Assembly: GCA_016712265.1 (NCBI GenBank)
Contig: JADJRJ010000016.1
Location: forward strand, 1-14,668
DNA length: 14,668 nucleotides
From: Gemmatimonadota bacterium
GTDB lineage: Bacteria > Gemmatimonadota > Gemmatimonadetes > Gemmatimonadales > Gemmatimonadaceae
Reading direction: 5' to 3'
Shown here: positions 6,483 through 14,668 of the stretch, piece after piece
Layout: each line of letters begins with the position of its first letter
Position numbering within the stretch: position 1 is the stretch's first letter
Notes under the pieces: generated by a model
What the model was told of the DNA's origin: nothing
Seen by the model: the letters and a program-made list of their open reading frames with translations, nothing else
Database searches by the model: none
Position numbers and translations under genes: made by a program

Positions 6483-6710
6483 ATGTGCAGTATTCAGCCC
6501 ACAGCAAACACGCCGTGTCCTAGGTGTGGCCATTGCCCGACATGCGGCCGCAGTAACCCGCAGCGCCTCATGGCGCAGCCCATCTGGTTAGTGCCACAAT
6601 ACACGGGGTGGTGGTTTGGGCCGATTGTGACGAACGTCGCTACCAGCGGCACAATCACGACCACCGGCGGTGGCCAAGCTGTGGGTGCCGGAACGACCCG
6701 AATCGGGTAA
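6483..6710 (+). CDS. small protein with a four-cysteine zinc-knuckle-like motif, 75 aa
   Basis: ATG at 6483 follows AGGAG (6470-6474), which lies across the portal stop. Residues 12-22 are CPRCGHCPTCG, four cysteines spaced every third residue, resembling a minimal zinc-binding knuckle. The middle is rich in aromatics (IWLVPQYTGWWFGPI) and the end is a Gly/Thr-rich tail. The usual location of scaffold or head accessory genes suggests a virion or assembly protein, but this is inference and no family is recognised. Confidence 0.6.
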   Translation: MCSIQPTANTPCPRCGHCPTCGRSNPQRLMAQPIWLVPQYTGWWFGPIVTNVATSGTITTTGGGQAVGAGTTRIG

Positions 6711-6730
6711 GTGTATCGTTTCTAACCAGT

Positions 6731-6764
6731 CCCACTTGACAGTGGGCGGAGGCTGACGTAGATT
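6731..6764 (+). promoter_or_regulatory. hairpin with embedded -35-like box upstream of scaffold gene
   Basis: CCCACT (6731-6736) pairs perfectly with AGTGGG (6741-6746) around a TGAC loop. The same bases hold TTGACA (6736-6741), and a TAGATT (6759-6764, 4 of 6 matches to TATAAT) lies 17 bases further on. A start from this pair would fall inside the next gene's ATG, so a promoter is doubtful. The hairpin sits just before the GGAGG site (6748-6752) and might shape translation or RNA stability. Confidence 0.3.
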
Positions 6765-6765
6765 T

Positions 6766-7932
6766 ATGACCGACAACAATCCTGTAGCGGACTTTGAGTC
6801 CGAGCTGGACCGGGCGTTCAACGCGGCATTGCCGGACGACTCGCCCGAGCTGGCTGTACCGAGCGGTGACGCGGAACCTGCGAAAGCGGACGCGCCCCCG
6901 GCCCCCGACGTATCGACACCCCAGATTGGGGTAGATCGCGGGGATGGACGAGACGCCACGGGGAAGTGGGTTGGGAAGGGACAAGAGCCCGCGAAAGCGG
7001 GCGAAGGAATGCCCGCTCCCGACGCTGTACTGCCGGACGCTGAGGTTGAGGCCGCGAAAGCGCCCGATCCGTTCCGGGTAAGGTTCCGAGGTGGCGAACA
7101 CGAGGTGATCCCGGGTGCGGTCGTTCGAGAGGACGGCCTGTTGGTCCCGAAGGAGCACATCCAGCGCGCCCAGGAACTGTTTGGCCGTGCCCTCAAATAT
7201 GACGAGGAGCGCGCCCAAGTCAAGGAGCAGTTGTTGAGGTCGCGGCAGGCGGAGTCTTCGGCGAAAGCCAACGAGACTGCGATGCAGGCCGAGATCAATC
7301 GCCTGTTCGAGATCGCGGGGTTGCAGAACGACGAGGAGCTGGCCGTGCAAGCGGTGCAGTACATGCTCGAACTGCGACAGTCCCGACCGATCCTGGAACA
7401 GCGCATCGCCCTCGAACGCGAGAAGGCGGAGCTGGCGTTGCAGCGCGAGTTGCAAGCCCCAGACCCTGAGCAGACCCGCGAGCACGTCACCCAGCAGGTG
7501 GTGGGGACGGCCGCCGAGCATCTGCGCTCCTTCGAGCCGCACCTTCAGGGCCTGACCGAGGAGGATGGACAGACGATCCTCCAGCGGGTGATGGACGACC
7601 CCGAACGATATGCCTACCGGGTGGGACGCACCCTCAGCGAGCGCGAGCGCGCCGCCGGGGTCCAGCCGGGCGAGGTGGTGTTCGATGTGGACGCCCTCTA
7701 CCGCGACGTGCAGGTCTTGCACTCGTACCGCCAGAAGATCATCGCGGCGGAAGCCGCACAACGCGAGGCCGTGAAGGCCGCGCAAGCCAATGCTCGGGCG
7801 ACCGCGAACGCGGCGCCACCGCCCCCCGCTCCGACCACCAACGGCAAGGCCGAGGCCGACAAGCCCCGCCAGATCGCCAAGGGGCAGACGTGGGACGAGT
7901 TCAAGGAGAGCTTGGCGTTTACCCTCGATTGA
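6766..7932 (+). CDS. probable capsid scaffolding protein, 388 aa
   Basis: Between portal and major capsid genes, where the scaffold normally lies. The N-terminal 95 residues are acidic, Pro/Ala-rich and probably disordered, with recurring PAKA-type segments. About residues 100-140 (FRVRFRGGEHEVIPGAVV) look like a small beta unit. Residues about 145-240 are a long charged coiled coil (ALEREKAELALQRELQ). Further helices follow, ending in an Ala/Pro linker and the short helix WDEFKESLAFTLD. That arrangement (disordered, helical, C-terminal capsid-binding helix) is common in scaffolds. The GGAGG site is 13 bases from the ATG, longer than usual. Function rests on architecture and position. Confidence 0.75.
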   Translation: MTDNNPVADFESELDRAFNAALPDDSPELAVPSGDAEPAKADAPPAPDVSTPQIGVDRGDGRDATGKWVGKGQEPAKAGEGMPAPDAVLPDAEVEAAKAPDPFRVRFRGGEHEVIPGAVVREDGLLVPKEHIQRAQELFGRALKYDEERAQVKEQLLRSRQAESSAKANETAMQAEINRLFEIAGLQNDEELAVQAVQYMLELRQSRPILEQRIALEREKAELALQRELQAPDPEQTREHVTQQVVGTAAEHLRSFEPHLQGLTEEDGQTILQRVMDDPERYAYRVGRTLSERERAAGVQPGEVVFDVDALYRDVQVLHSYRQKIIAAEAAQREAVKAAQANARATANAAPPPPAPTTNGKAEADKPRQIAKGQTWDEFKESLAFTLD

Positions 7933-7946
7933 CCTAGGAGGCCACT

Positions 7947-9235
7947 ATGGCCTATTCCGTAACGACCTCGCTGACCGACCTCCAGAAGCTCGGCAAGCAG
8001 GTCCACGCAGGCGTCTTCCTCGGCGCCGTGAAGCGATCCGAAGCGTTCAAGCGCTTCAAGCAGTTGAAGGACTTCGACATGAACCTCTCCCAGTGCAGCG
8101 TGACGTTCACGCTTGACCTGCTGGAGAACGGCGTGGGGTCGTTCATCGCCGAAGGTGGGCGCGAGTCCGATCCGAAGACCGTGGCGCCGGTTGACGCGAC
8201 GGTGACGTGGGCGAACTACAGCGACCGCTGGTCGTTCACGAAGACCTCGCAGTACCTCGACGCGAAGCACACCAAGGGACTGCTCATGAAGCAGGCCAAG
8301 TTCCAGACCATCAAGATGGTCGAGGGACTGTGCAAGCGCGTGGGCATCGCGTTCTACGGCGCCTCCTCGGGCGTCATCTGCCAGACCTCCACGAACGCCA
8401 CGCAGGCCAACGGCACCTACACCCTCGAAGACGGCTTCGATCAGAGCACGATCGACAACCCCGAGTACCTCGCGGGCATGTTCACCACGAACGACCGCGT
8501 GGCGCTGGTGCGCTCGGGCACGATCGTGACGAACTCCACGGGTGGCGACGTGACGGCCCGCTCGCTCTCGGGCGGCACCATCGCGGTCACTTGGGGTGGG
8601 TCGGTGGACTCGGACGCGAACGATCAGGTCGTGTTCTCCAACTCCTCGCTGTCGGACGGCGGGACCGGGCTGGCGTACACCGACTACAACAAGGCGCCCT
8701 ACGGCCTGACGGAAATGGCCACCACGTCCTCGCTGTTCGGTATCGCGACCTCCTCGTATGACAACTGGGCGGCGGCGCACTCGGATACCTCGGGCGGCGA
8801 CCTCACTGGCACGAAGCTCAAGAAGGGACAGCACGAGATCGGGTTCAAGGGCACGGGCGCGAAGGCGAACCTGCTCATCATGGACCCGGGCGTGGCCCGC
8901 CGGCTGTACCAGACCACCTCGAACGCGGTGCAGTTCAACGACCCGCTCGGGATGGAGATTCTCGGCTCGGTGAAGACCGGCGGGATCAGCAGGAGTCGGA
9001 AGACCCGCTCTGCCCCCCGGGCTGGGCGTTCCTCCTCGACGACCGCGAGTTCATGAAGTGGTCGCTGGTGGACTTCCCGAGCGATACCGCGACCTCGCTG
9101 GAAGGGCTGGAGAACTCGAACATCGACAAGCTGCAAGACGTCAACGGCAGCGTGTTCGCGTTCGATCTCCCGTTCAACTTCCTGACGAAGAAGCGCGCCG
9201 CGATGGCCTACTGGACCGGCCTGACCCGCGCCTAA
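7947..9235 (+). CDS. major capsid protein (3' frame break near 8985)
   Basis: ATG at 7947 follows a strong TAGGAGG (7935-7941). The protein has the feel of an HK97-fold coat protein: an N-terminal helix region, VDATVTWANYSDRWSFTK, a long spine-like helix around LLMKQAKFQTIKMVEGL, and a Gly/Ser/Thr-rich beta insertion around residues 180-235. The starting frame ends at 9056 (369 aa). The -1 frame continues with EDPLCPPGWAFLLDDREF and ends LTRA at 9235. Adding one base near 8987 (GGI then QQESEDP) gives about 429 aa. The downstream frame has the genome's usual codons from 8987 on, so the break is placed there rather than at the C run 9013-9018. An indel is likeliest; a T7-like -1 frameshift making a minor form is the alternative. 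Confidence 0.85.
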
Positions 9236-9244
9236 GCAGTGATC

Positions 9245-9273
9245 GAGGGGGTTGGCATGGCGCCGGCCCCCTC
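9245..9273 (+). terminator. strong hairpin after the capsid gene, terminator-like
   Basis: GAGGGGGTTGGC (9245-9256) pairs with GCCGGCCCCCTC (9262-9273) around a 5-base loop: 12 pairs with two internal G-T pairs. It lies ten bases after the capsid stop and before the next ribosome binding site. There is no T tract, so full intrinsic termination is uncertain. It may act as a leaky terminator or an RNA 3' stabiliser that lets capsid mRNA accumulate, as the hairpin after T7 gene 10 does. Confidence 0.6.
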
Positions 9274-9304
9274 CCACTGACCTGACCACACACAAGGAGT
9301 ACCT

Positions 9305-9541
9305 ATGGCTGCACCGTCCAATGTGACCGTGCCCCTCCATCGAATTGGCCCCGAAGAGGCAATCGACCTAATCTATCAGATCGTCACGCAACTGAACTTG
9401 CTGACAGGCGCCGTGCGCGCCGGGTTCACCAAGATCGACGCCGATGCTGGTACTGGGATGGACACGGACTACTTCGCAACCATCGTGGATGCTGCCGGCT
9501 CACACCCGGTGCAGCAGATCACACTGACCGAGGGGCTGTAA
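9305..9541 (+). CDS. small hypothetical protein, 78 aa
   Basis: ATG at 9305 has a clear AAGGAG (9294-9299). The protein has a short helix (PEEAIDLIYQIVTQLNLLTG) followed by an acidic strand-rich tail. Its TAA overlaps the next ATG by one base (TAATG), indicating coupling. It is the first gene after the hairpin that follows the capsid gene. No family is recognised. A small virion or head-completion role is possible from position. Confidence 0.65.
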   Translation: MAAPSNVTVPLHRIGPEEAIDLIYQIVTQLNLLTGAVRAGFTKIDADAGTGMDTDYFATIVDAAGSHPVQQITLTEGL

Positions 9542-10242
9542 TGGCGCAGGTGATTCGGTGGGAACGGGAACCCCTCCCCGCGTGGGAACACGAACTGGGA
9601 CGGATCAGCGGTCCCACCGAACACCTGTCCCACTTGGTGATGAAGTGGGTGCCGTTCGCGAACCAACGCCTGGCGCAACGCTGGGTCGTGTTCGAGGCGG
9701 TCCCCTTTCCCTACTGCTTCCCCGTGCTGAACCAGATGCGCGAGGAACTCCTGCTCACCGATCCGTTGGTGCGATGGGCGTGGGAGTATGCAGAGCAACA
9801 CAATGCGTTTCCGGTCCCCTTCTGGGTAGCCCAAGGCCATGCCCTCGGGCACCCGACCGGGTACAACGTGATCGAGCAGGCGCAGGCCACGGTCGGCCTC
9901 CTGCCCGACAAGCCGCCGGTCATCGGTGAGCTGGAGTACATGGAGCCGAACGCGCTGATGTTCGAGGCGATCCGGCGTCGCAGTACGATCAACCGCAAGC
10001 TCAAGAACGCGATGGACGAGCGCGCGATGATCCGGGACGAGGCGCAGCGGAAAGCGCGCCAGACCCTGTTGGACCAGACCGAGGCCCTGTTGTCGGACTC
10101 GGTGGAGGCGGCGACCCGCGAGTTCGTGCAGTCCGCGCCCGTGATGGAGCGTGGGCAGGCGAACCGGGCCAACGTGGATGACGAACACCTCGCCGAATAC
10201 GTCGAAACCGGGCACTTGCCCTACCTCAAAGCCCCTATCTAG
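9541..10242 (+). CDS. hypothetical protein of the head-tail region, 233 aa
   Basis: The start overlaps the previous stop (TAATG). The N-terminal half is rich in Trp, Pro and aromatics (MKWVPFANQRLAQRWVVFEA). The C-terminal half, about residues 140-205, is a charged helical region (AMDERAMIRDEAQRKARQ). It has no membrane or signal segment and no catalytic motif. Codon use is typical of the window. Proteins of this kind between capsid and tail genes are often neck or internal virion proteins, but no family is recognised. Confidence 0.75.
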   Translation: MAQVIRWEREPLPAWEHELGRISGPTEHLSHLVMKWVPFANQRLAQRWVVFEAVPFPYCFPVLNQMREELLLTDPLVRWAWEYAEQHNAFPVPFWVAQGHALGHPTGYNVIEQAQATVGLLPDKPPVIGELEYMEPNALMFEAIRRRSTINRKLKNAMDERAMIRDEAQRKARQTLLDQTEALLSDSVEAATREFVQSAPVMERGQANRANVDDEHLAEYVETGHLPYLKAPI

Positions 10243-10256
10243 GGAGGAATCACCCC

Positions 10257-10847
10257 GTGGCACGCAATAGCGCGATCGAGCACCCGCAGGTCAAGGAGCG
10301 GGTGGTCCGCCGATTCAAGGACCGGCACGGCCGGGTGTACGAAGCCACCATCGACATCCGCACCAACCAGCCGATCTCCCGTATGCGCCCGATGTTCAAG
10401 GCGCCGTGGCATTCGGATCGAGCGGTCTTGGTCCACAACGAGGACGACGGCACGTCCGCGATCGACTTGCGTGAAGACGTGGTGATTGCCGAGCGGAAGC
10501 AGGCCCACAAGGAGTGGGAAGACTCGCTGACCCGCTACGGGCTGGCGATGCACGGCGAAGCGTTCAACCCGGCGCAGCCGACCGCTGCCCTGTTGCGCGT
10601 GATCGGGCCCAAGCCGGAGCCGGTGGAGTACGCGCTGGCCGCGAAGAAGGGCGACCCCTGGATTCTGGGCAACACGACCGAGATGCCGGTGTGGGCGAAG
10701 AAGCTGCGGGCGCAGGAGCGGATCGTGGAAGATGAGTACGCCTTCCTGACCGCGAGCGAGACCGATCCCTACGGGGACATCGAGGAGCAGGTAGACCCCC
10801 AAGCCATCGGCGGCAAGCGTGTCCCGGTGAAATCACGAGGTAGGTAA
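10257..10847 (+). CDS. hypothetical protein, 196 aa
   Basis: The start is GTG at 10257 with GGGAGGA (10242-10248), which overlaps the previous stop region. The protein is charged and mixed alpha/beta: a basic opening (VKERVVRRFKDRHGRVYEAT), a Pro-containing middle, and an acidic tail ending in KSRGR. There are no membrane segments or recognised motifs. The TAA is immediately followed by the ATG of the next gene. Its role is unknown; clustering with structural genes suggests a virion or assembly function. Confidence 0.7.
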   Translation: MARNSAIEHPQVKERVVRRFKDRHGRVYEATIDIRTNQPISRMRPMFKAPWHSDRAVLVHNEDDGTSAIDLREDVVIAERKQAHKEWEDSLTRYGLAMHGEAFNPAQPTAALLRVIGPKPEPVEYALAAKKGDPWILGNTTEMPVWAKKLRAQERIVEDEYAFLTASETDPYGDIEEQVDPQAIGGKRVPVKSRGR

Positions 10848-11231
10848 ATGGCCAACAACATCGCGTCAACGGCGCTCGCGACTGGCGTGCAGGTCGTCAC
10901 GCTGGACACCACGGGCTCGGTCAAGCTCCCGTGCCCCAGTGACACCAAGGTGTCGCGCTGGGTTCTGCATGTGATCTTCAACGGGGTGACCCCGGGCGCG
11001 TTTGTGCCGGAGTTGTCGATCTTCGGGACGGGCGTGGACCTCACTGCCGACACGGTGGAGTGCGCCTACTACAAGGTCTCGACCGGCTCGACCGCCATCA
11101 CGGCGGGCACCGCGACGAGTGCGGTCGATCAGGACATCTACGTGGTGCCCTGCGACGGCTGTGAGCTGACCCTGAACTTCACGGCGGCGACCCACTCGCT
11201 GACCGTGTACGCGATGCCCCTGCTCGGGTAA
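10848..11231 (+). CDS. small beta-rich protein, 127 aa, possible decoration or tail protein
   Basis: ATG at 10848 follows the previous stop directly, with GAGGTAGG (10837-10844). The sequence is almost all short alternating hydrophobic strands rich in Thr, Val, Ala and Ser (VQVVTLDTTGSVKLPCPSD), with four cysteines (PCPSD, ECAYY, PCDGCE). This is the look of a compact beta-sandwich. Such proteins near head and tail genes are often decoration or minor tail proteins, but no family is recognised. Its TAA overlaps the start of the spike gene (TAATG). Confidence 0.7.
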   Translation: MANNIASTALATGVQVVTLDTTGSVKLPCPSDTKVSRWVLHVIFNGVTPGAFVPELSIFGTGVDLTADTVECAYYKVSTGSTAITAGTATSAVDQDIYVVPCDGCELTLNFTAATHSLTVYAMPLLG

Positions 11232-13142
11232 TGCGGAACTTCGCCGCCACGAAGCGCCGGGCGTTCGCGCCGCAGATTTCTACGGCCCAGCCGCAGAACC
11301 TGCGGCCGACGTTCGGCGGTACGCTGCTCCTGCCGACCGGCGTGACCGAGAACCGGGTCACCGGCCGGACGGAAGGGAACCCCAACAACATCGTGGTGGA
11401 CTACGCTTTGGGCGGACCATCCCAGGGCGGTCAGGTGCATTTCGTGGCCACCCCGGGCGAGTTCAACACGGCGTTGCAGCAGGTGGCGGGCACGACCACG
11501 CACGACATCGTGGTCATTACGGCCGACTTCACGGTCGCGGTCACGAAGTCCTTGCCATTGCGTCCGAACAATGCGTGCAAGTGCGACATCGTGTCGCTCG
11601 CGGTCTGGAACGGGACGTTCGGGAAGGCGCACGGCGAGCGGGTCACCCAGAACGAGTCGGGACTGGCGACGTTGACGCGCGAGCTGATCTGGGACGGGAC
11701 GGGCACGCCGCCCGGGAACGCCTCGACGGGCATTCCCAAGGGTGGCTGGAATATGTTCGACACCGGGGCGATCAGCTCCGTGTACTCGGACCGGGCCAGC
11801 GGCTATCGGTTCATCGGGATCAAGTTCCGGCCGCATCCTTCGGAGTCCCGCATCAGCGGGTACTTCATGACGATGGGCCAGTTCGGCTCGGGCCAGAACA
11901 ACGTCACGAAGGAGCCCACTGGGATCATCTTCGACCGTTGCGTGTGGGCGTTTGGGACTACGCAGGTCAAGGGTGCATTGGTCCTCTCGTGCCGGAACTC
12001 GGCCGTGATGGGGTGCTGGAATCGGAGAGTGCTTCAGCTTCAACAACGACCGCCTGTTGGACAGCCTTGGGATTACCGGGTCCGATCAGCGACGGTGGTT
12101 GTGGGCGGACGTGAACGGCATTCTGGTGGCGAACAGCTCGGGCGGTGTCCTGATCGAGAACAACTACATCGACTCGACGGGAATCAATGTCATGTTCGGC
12201 GGCGGCGCCCAGAGCGTAGGCGCCAACATCACCAACTGCGTGGTGCGCCGGAACTATATCACCAAGGACGAGGCGTACTACAACGCCCGAGCCTTGGCGG
12301 TAGTCAACGGCAACATCAACGACTGCACGACGAAGAACCTGTGGGAGTGCAAGAACGGACTGTACTTCGTCATCGAAGACAACGTGTTCCGCAACTCCTA
12401 CGACTACATCGGGCAGGGGCAGAACGGACAGGTCTTCGTCCCGAAGAACCAGTCCTACGGGTCGCCGGGGTTTGACCCAGAGGCGGGCCACATCCTGATC
12501 CGTGGCAATTGGATTGACGACTTTCAGATCGGCATGGGGCCGCTTGGGTTTGCCGGCGTGGCGAATGATGCGTCCGCTATTGCTTCGCTGTATGTCCGGG
12601 AAATCCATGTGGTGGACAACCTGTTCACCGACTGGAACAACTCCGCGTTCGGTTCTCCGCGCATCTTCCAGATTTCGGACCAGATCGGGCGTCTGTACTG
12701 GAAGCACAACACGGTCTACGGGGCGAACAACCTGTCGAACGGCAAGGTCATGATCTTCGACAGCTCGATGACCACGCCGACGCGCCCGGTGGACGAGCTG
12801 AACTGGGACGACAACATCCAGAGCTGGGGCGAGTGGGGCACCAACGGCGGGATCAGTCGCGGCGGCGGCCCGAACGGGGATGCGGCGCTGGCGGCGGTCT
12901 GTACGACGTACAGTTGCTCCGGGAACGCCTTCATGCGCGGCGTGTCGGGCACGCCGACCGGGTACCCGGCGGGCAACTACTACCTCGCGGCGTGGACTGA
13001 CATCTACGAGTCGGCCGACATCGCGGCGGGCGTCTACAAGCCGAAGACCTCGTGGGCCGATCGGCTGGCGAGCGACGGCTGGACCAAGGGGATCAGCGAC
13101 TGGGACCACTTCGCGTCCCGGATCGCGGGAGTGGATAGCTAG
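11231..13142 (+). CDS. beta-helix tail spike or receptor-binding protein (frame broken near 12020)
   Basis: The N-terminal frame (from ATG 11231) and the C-terminal frame (to TAG 13140-13142) join after one base is removed at about 12020, giving CWIGECFSFNNDRLL and about 636 aa. The N-terminus (about 90 aa) may anchor to the virion. From about residue 100 repeated short strands with Asn turns form a right-handed parallel beta-helix, with VLIENNYIDSTGINVMFGGG, VVRRNYITK, KNLWECKNGLYFVIEDN and ILIRGNWIDDF. The KNLWECKN...IEDNVF segment resembles beta-helix proteins of free-living bacteria. The C-terminus is probably a receptor-binding or trimerisation part. Spike or depolymerase activity is inference; no catalytic residues are assigned. 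Stop and next start are adjacent. Confidence 0.8.
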
Positions 13143-13838
13143 ATGGCCATTGCCTTTCGTTCGGCCTCAAACTTCGGCACCGCAACGGCATCGACGTCTG
13201 TGGTCGGGCCGAAACCATCTGGGGTCACGGACGGGGACACGCTGGTCGCCTTCACCGAGTGCCGCAAGGAGAGTGCAGTCGGGGAGCAATCGGGGCCGGC
13301 GGGGTGGGCGAACACGGTCAGCAACAACCAGGAAGCTGGTCCCTCGCACAATCTCCAGTGCTGGACCAAGACCGCGACCTCCTCGGAGCCGGCGGACTAC
13401 ACGTGGACCAACACCGGCGGCGGGGCGTGGGCCGGGACGATTCTGGCCTATAGCGGGGTCGGAGCGATCGGGGCGACCGCCAGCGGGTCGGAAGCGACCC
13501 TTGACACGACGCAGACCTGCGACGGGCTGACCACGACGACGGACAACGCGGTGGCGATCTACGCCTTCGGGTTGAACGAGGGCTCCTCCCCGACCCGCAT
13601 CCCGCTGACGCCGCACGCTTCGGCCACCAAGCGTGGCGAGGCGAACTCGACGGTCACGGGCGTGGGGATGGGAGTCTCGGCACACGACGAAGTGCGGGCC
13701 ACGGCCGGCGCGACGGGCAGCCGGGACGCGACCACGGCGGGCGCGAACAGTACGAACACCTGGATTGCGATTGAGCTGATCGAGGCGAGCGGTGGTGGTG
13801 GTGGTGCCCTGCTCAAGAAACTTCTCCTAGGCGGGTAG
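13143..13838 (+). CDS. beta-sandwich tail-associated protein, 231 aa
   Basis: ATG at 13143 immediately follows the spike stop. The pattern (FRSAS start, PSGVTDGDTLVAF, then PAGWANTV, SSEPADYTWTN, ILAYSGVGAIG) is that of a recurrent Ig-like or lectin-like beta-sandwich domain common in phage tail and bacterial surface proteins. The tail is a Gly run followed by LLKKLLLGG, an odd short amphipathic end. No signal peptide is present, which fits a virion component rather than an exported protein. An adhesive role is inferred. Confidence 0.7.
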   Translation: MAIAFRSASNFGTATASTSVVGPKPSGVTDGDTLVAFTECRKESAVGEQSGPAGWANTVSNNQEAGPSHNLQCWTKTATSSEPADYTWTNTGGGAWAGTILAYSGVGAIGATASGSEATLDTTQTCDGLTTTTDNAVAIYAFGLNEGSSPTRIPLTPHASATKRGEANSTVTGVGMGVSAHDEVRATAGATGSRDATTAGANSTNTWIAIELIEASGGGGGALLKKLLLGG

Positions 13839-13842
13839 CCTC

Positions 13843-14668
13843 ATGGCATTTCTGCGAACGAACATCACGCCGGACTCGGTAGACAACTCGGTCATCATCC
13901 GCATTCTGACTCCACGGACGGCACGCCAGAGACCGGAGTGGTTGCGGCGACGTCCGGCTTGGCGCTGGAGTATCGGCGCGAGGGCGCGGCCAGCACGGCG
14001 ATCACCGAGGCCGACCTGACCAACCTGACCGACGCGCACAGCGATGGCGGACTCAAGCACATCGGGAACGGCTACTACCGGCTCGACGTGCCAGACGCTG
14101 CCTTCGCCTCGGGCGTGCCCGGGGTGTTGGTCCACGGCACGGTGACCGGGATGGTCGTGCAGGGGGTCTACTGCGAGCTGGCCTACCGCACGGTCAACGC
14201 GGTCCAGATCAGCGGCGACTCGGTGGCGGCGGACAACCTGGAGAACGCCTTCGACGACACGGCTGGCCCGGTGCCGTGGGTGGGGATCGTGGATCAGGGG
14301 ACAGCGCAGAGCGCGACCGGCACGACGATTGTCTTGCGGGCGGCGACCCCGATCGGGGCGGACGATGTGGCGATTGGGTGTGTGGTGGCGGCCTACGGCT
14401 CGACGCAAGGCTACTGGCAGTTCCGGGCGATCACGGACTACGTGACGGCGACGGATACCGCGACGGTCGATACGTGGACGGTGACGCCCTCGGGCACGAT
14501 CAGCTACAAGGTCTTCGGATCGCCCCCGGTGTCAGCCTCGTACCTCCCGGCGGTGAACGTGACGCAGTTCGGCGGATCGAGCGGCACCTTCTCGGGCGGG
14601 CGGCCGGAAGTCAACATGAGCCATGTGGCGGGCTCCTCGGTGAGCACCACGGTGGCGCAGATCGGCGC
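13843..14668 (+). CDS. fibre-type structural protein, partial, frame broken near 13905
   Basis: ATG at 13843 begins MAFLRTNITPDSVDNS, then the frame breaks. The -1 frame from about 13908 continues with DSTDGTPETGVVA and stays open to the window end, about 275 residues so far. The repeated style (YYRLDVPDAAFASG, then WVGIVDQGTAQSATGTTIVL, then DYVTATDTATVDTWT) is a beta-rich domain pattern I associate with phage tail fibres and base-plate accessory proteins. Inserting one base near 13905 restores the frame. Exact function and the true C-terminus cannot be judged because the gene leaves the window. Confidence 0.65.

Noticed and set aside
6881..7062. Recurring GCGAAAGCG segments, one forming a six-pair GAAA-loop hairpin at 6987-7002
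   Set aside because: They fall in frame and encode repeated Ala-Lys-Ala in the disordered part of the scaffold protein. Spacing is irregular, so codon-level repetition explains them.
9469..13685. Further long minus-strand frames opposite 9541-10242, 10257-10847, 11231-13142 and 13143-13838
   Set aside because: All mirror plus-strand genes with good starts and ribosome binding sites. Their products are Arg-, Pro- or His-rich without motifs.
1..14668. CRISPR array, transposase or integrase
   Set aside because: No regularly spaced repeats, DDE or recombinase motifs, or terminal inverted repeats were seen in the window.

Overview
The window is a stretch of a tailed-phage genome, or a prophage or metagenomic contig of one. 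It carries the packaging and head module and then tail-fibre or receptor-binding genes. Every recognisable gene but one reads on the plus strand. Base composition is GC-rich, with mostly G/C third positions. Starts are ATG, GTG and probably TTG, usually behind purine-rich ribosome binding sites. Genes are packed end to end through ATGA, GTGA and TAATG overlaps. Order and families (TerL, P22-like large portal, scaffold, HK97-fold-type capsid, small head-tail proteins, beta-helix spike) fit a podovirus-like phage of a bacterial host that cannot be named from the sequence.

Layout. Positions 1-890 hold the possible end of an upstream gene, a shortened tRNA-like structure, and three small unknown genes. 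Positions 887-3097 encode the terminase large subunit, interrupted by an intein (1196-1948). GroES (3094-3375), a small putative lipoprotein and two overlapping small proteins follow. The portal runs 4070-6479, then a tiny four-cysteine protein, the scaffold candidate (6766-7932) and the major capsid protein (7947-9235). A strong hairpin (9245-9273) lies after the capsid gene. Then come four small virion-type or unknown proteins (9305-11231), a beta-helix spike (11231-13142), a beta-rich tail-type protein and a fibre-type gene cut by the window end.

The most unusual feature is in the terminase intein. Its splicing blocks A, B, F and G read on the plus strand. The space between B and F, where a homing endonuclease domain would normally lie in frame, carries an HNH endonuclease gene on the opposite strand (1883 down to 1371). 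The intein frame nevertheless stays open across it. On the same minus strand, inside the DNA that encodes blocks F and G, there is a perfect TTGACA / TATAAT pair with a 16-base spacer, placed correctly to transcribe the HNH gene. The element therefore looks like a splicing mini-intein with an independently transcribed antisense homing endonuclease nested in it.

The second general feature is frame breakage. The portal, capsid, beta-helix and last fibre gene each need a single one-base shift to give a continuous product, and the gene before terL may need one too. Sequencing or assembly indels are the simplest explanation. The capsid shift is near the 3' end and in the -1 direction, so a T7 10A/10B-like programmed shift remains an alternative.
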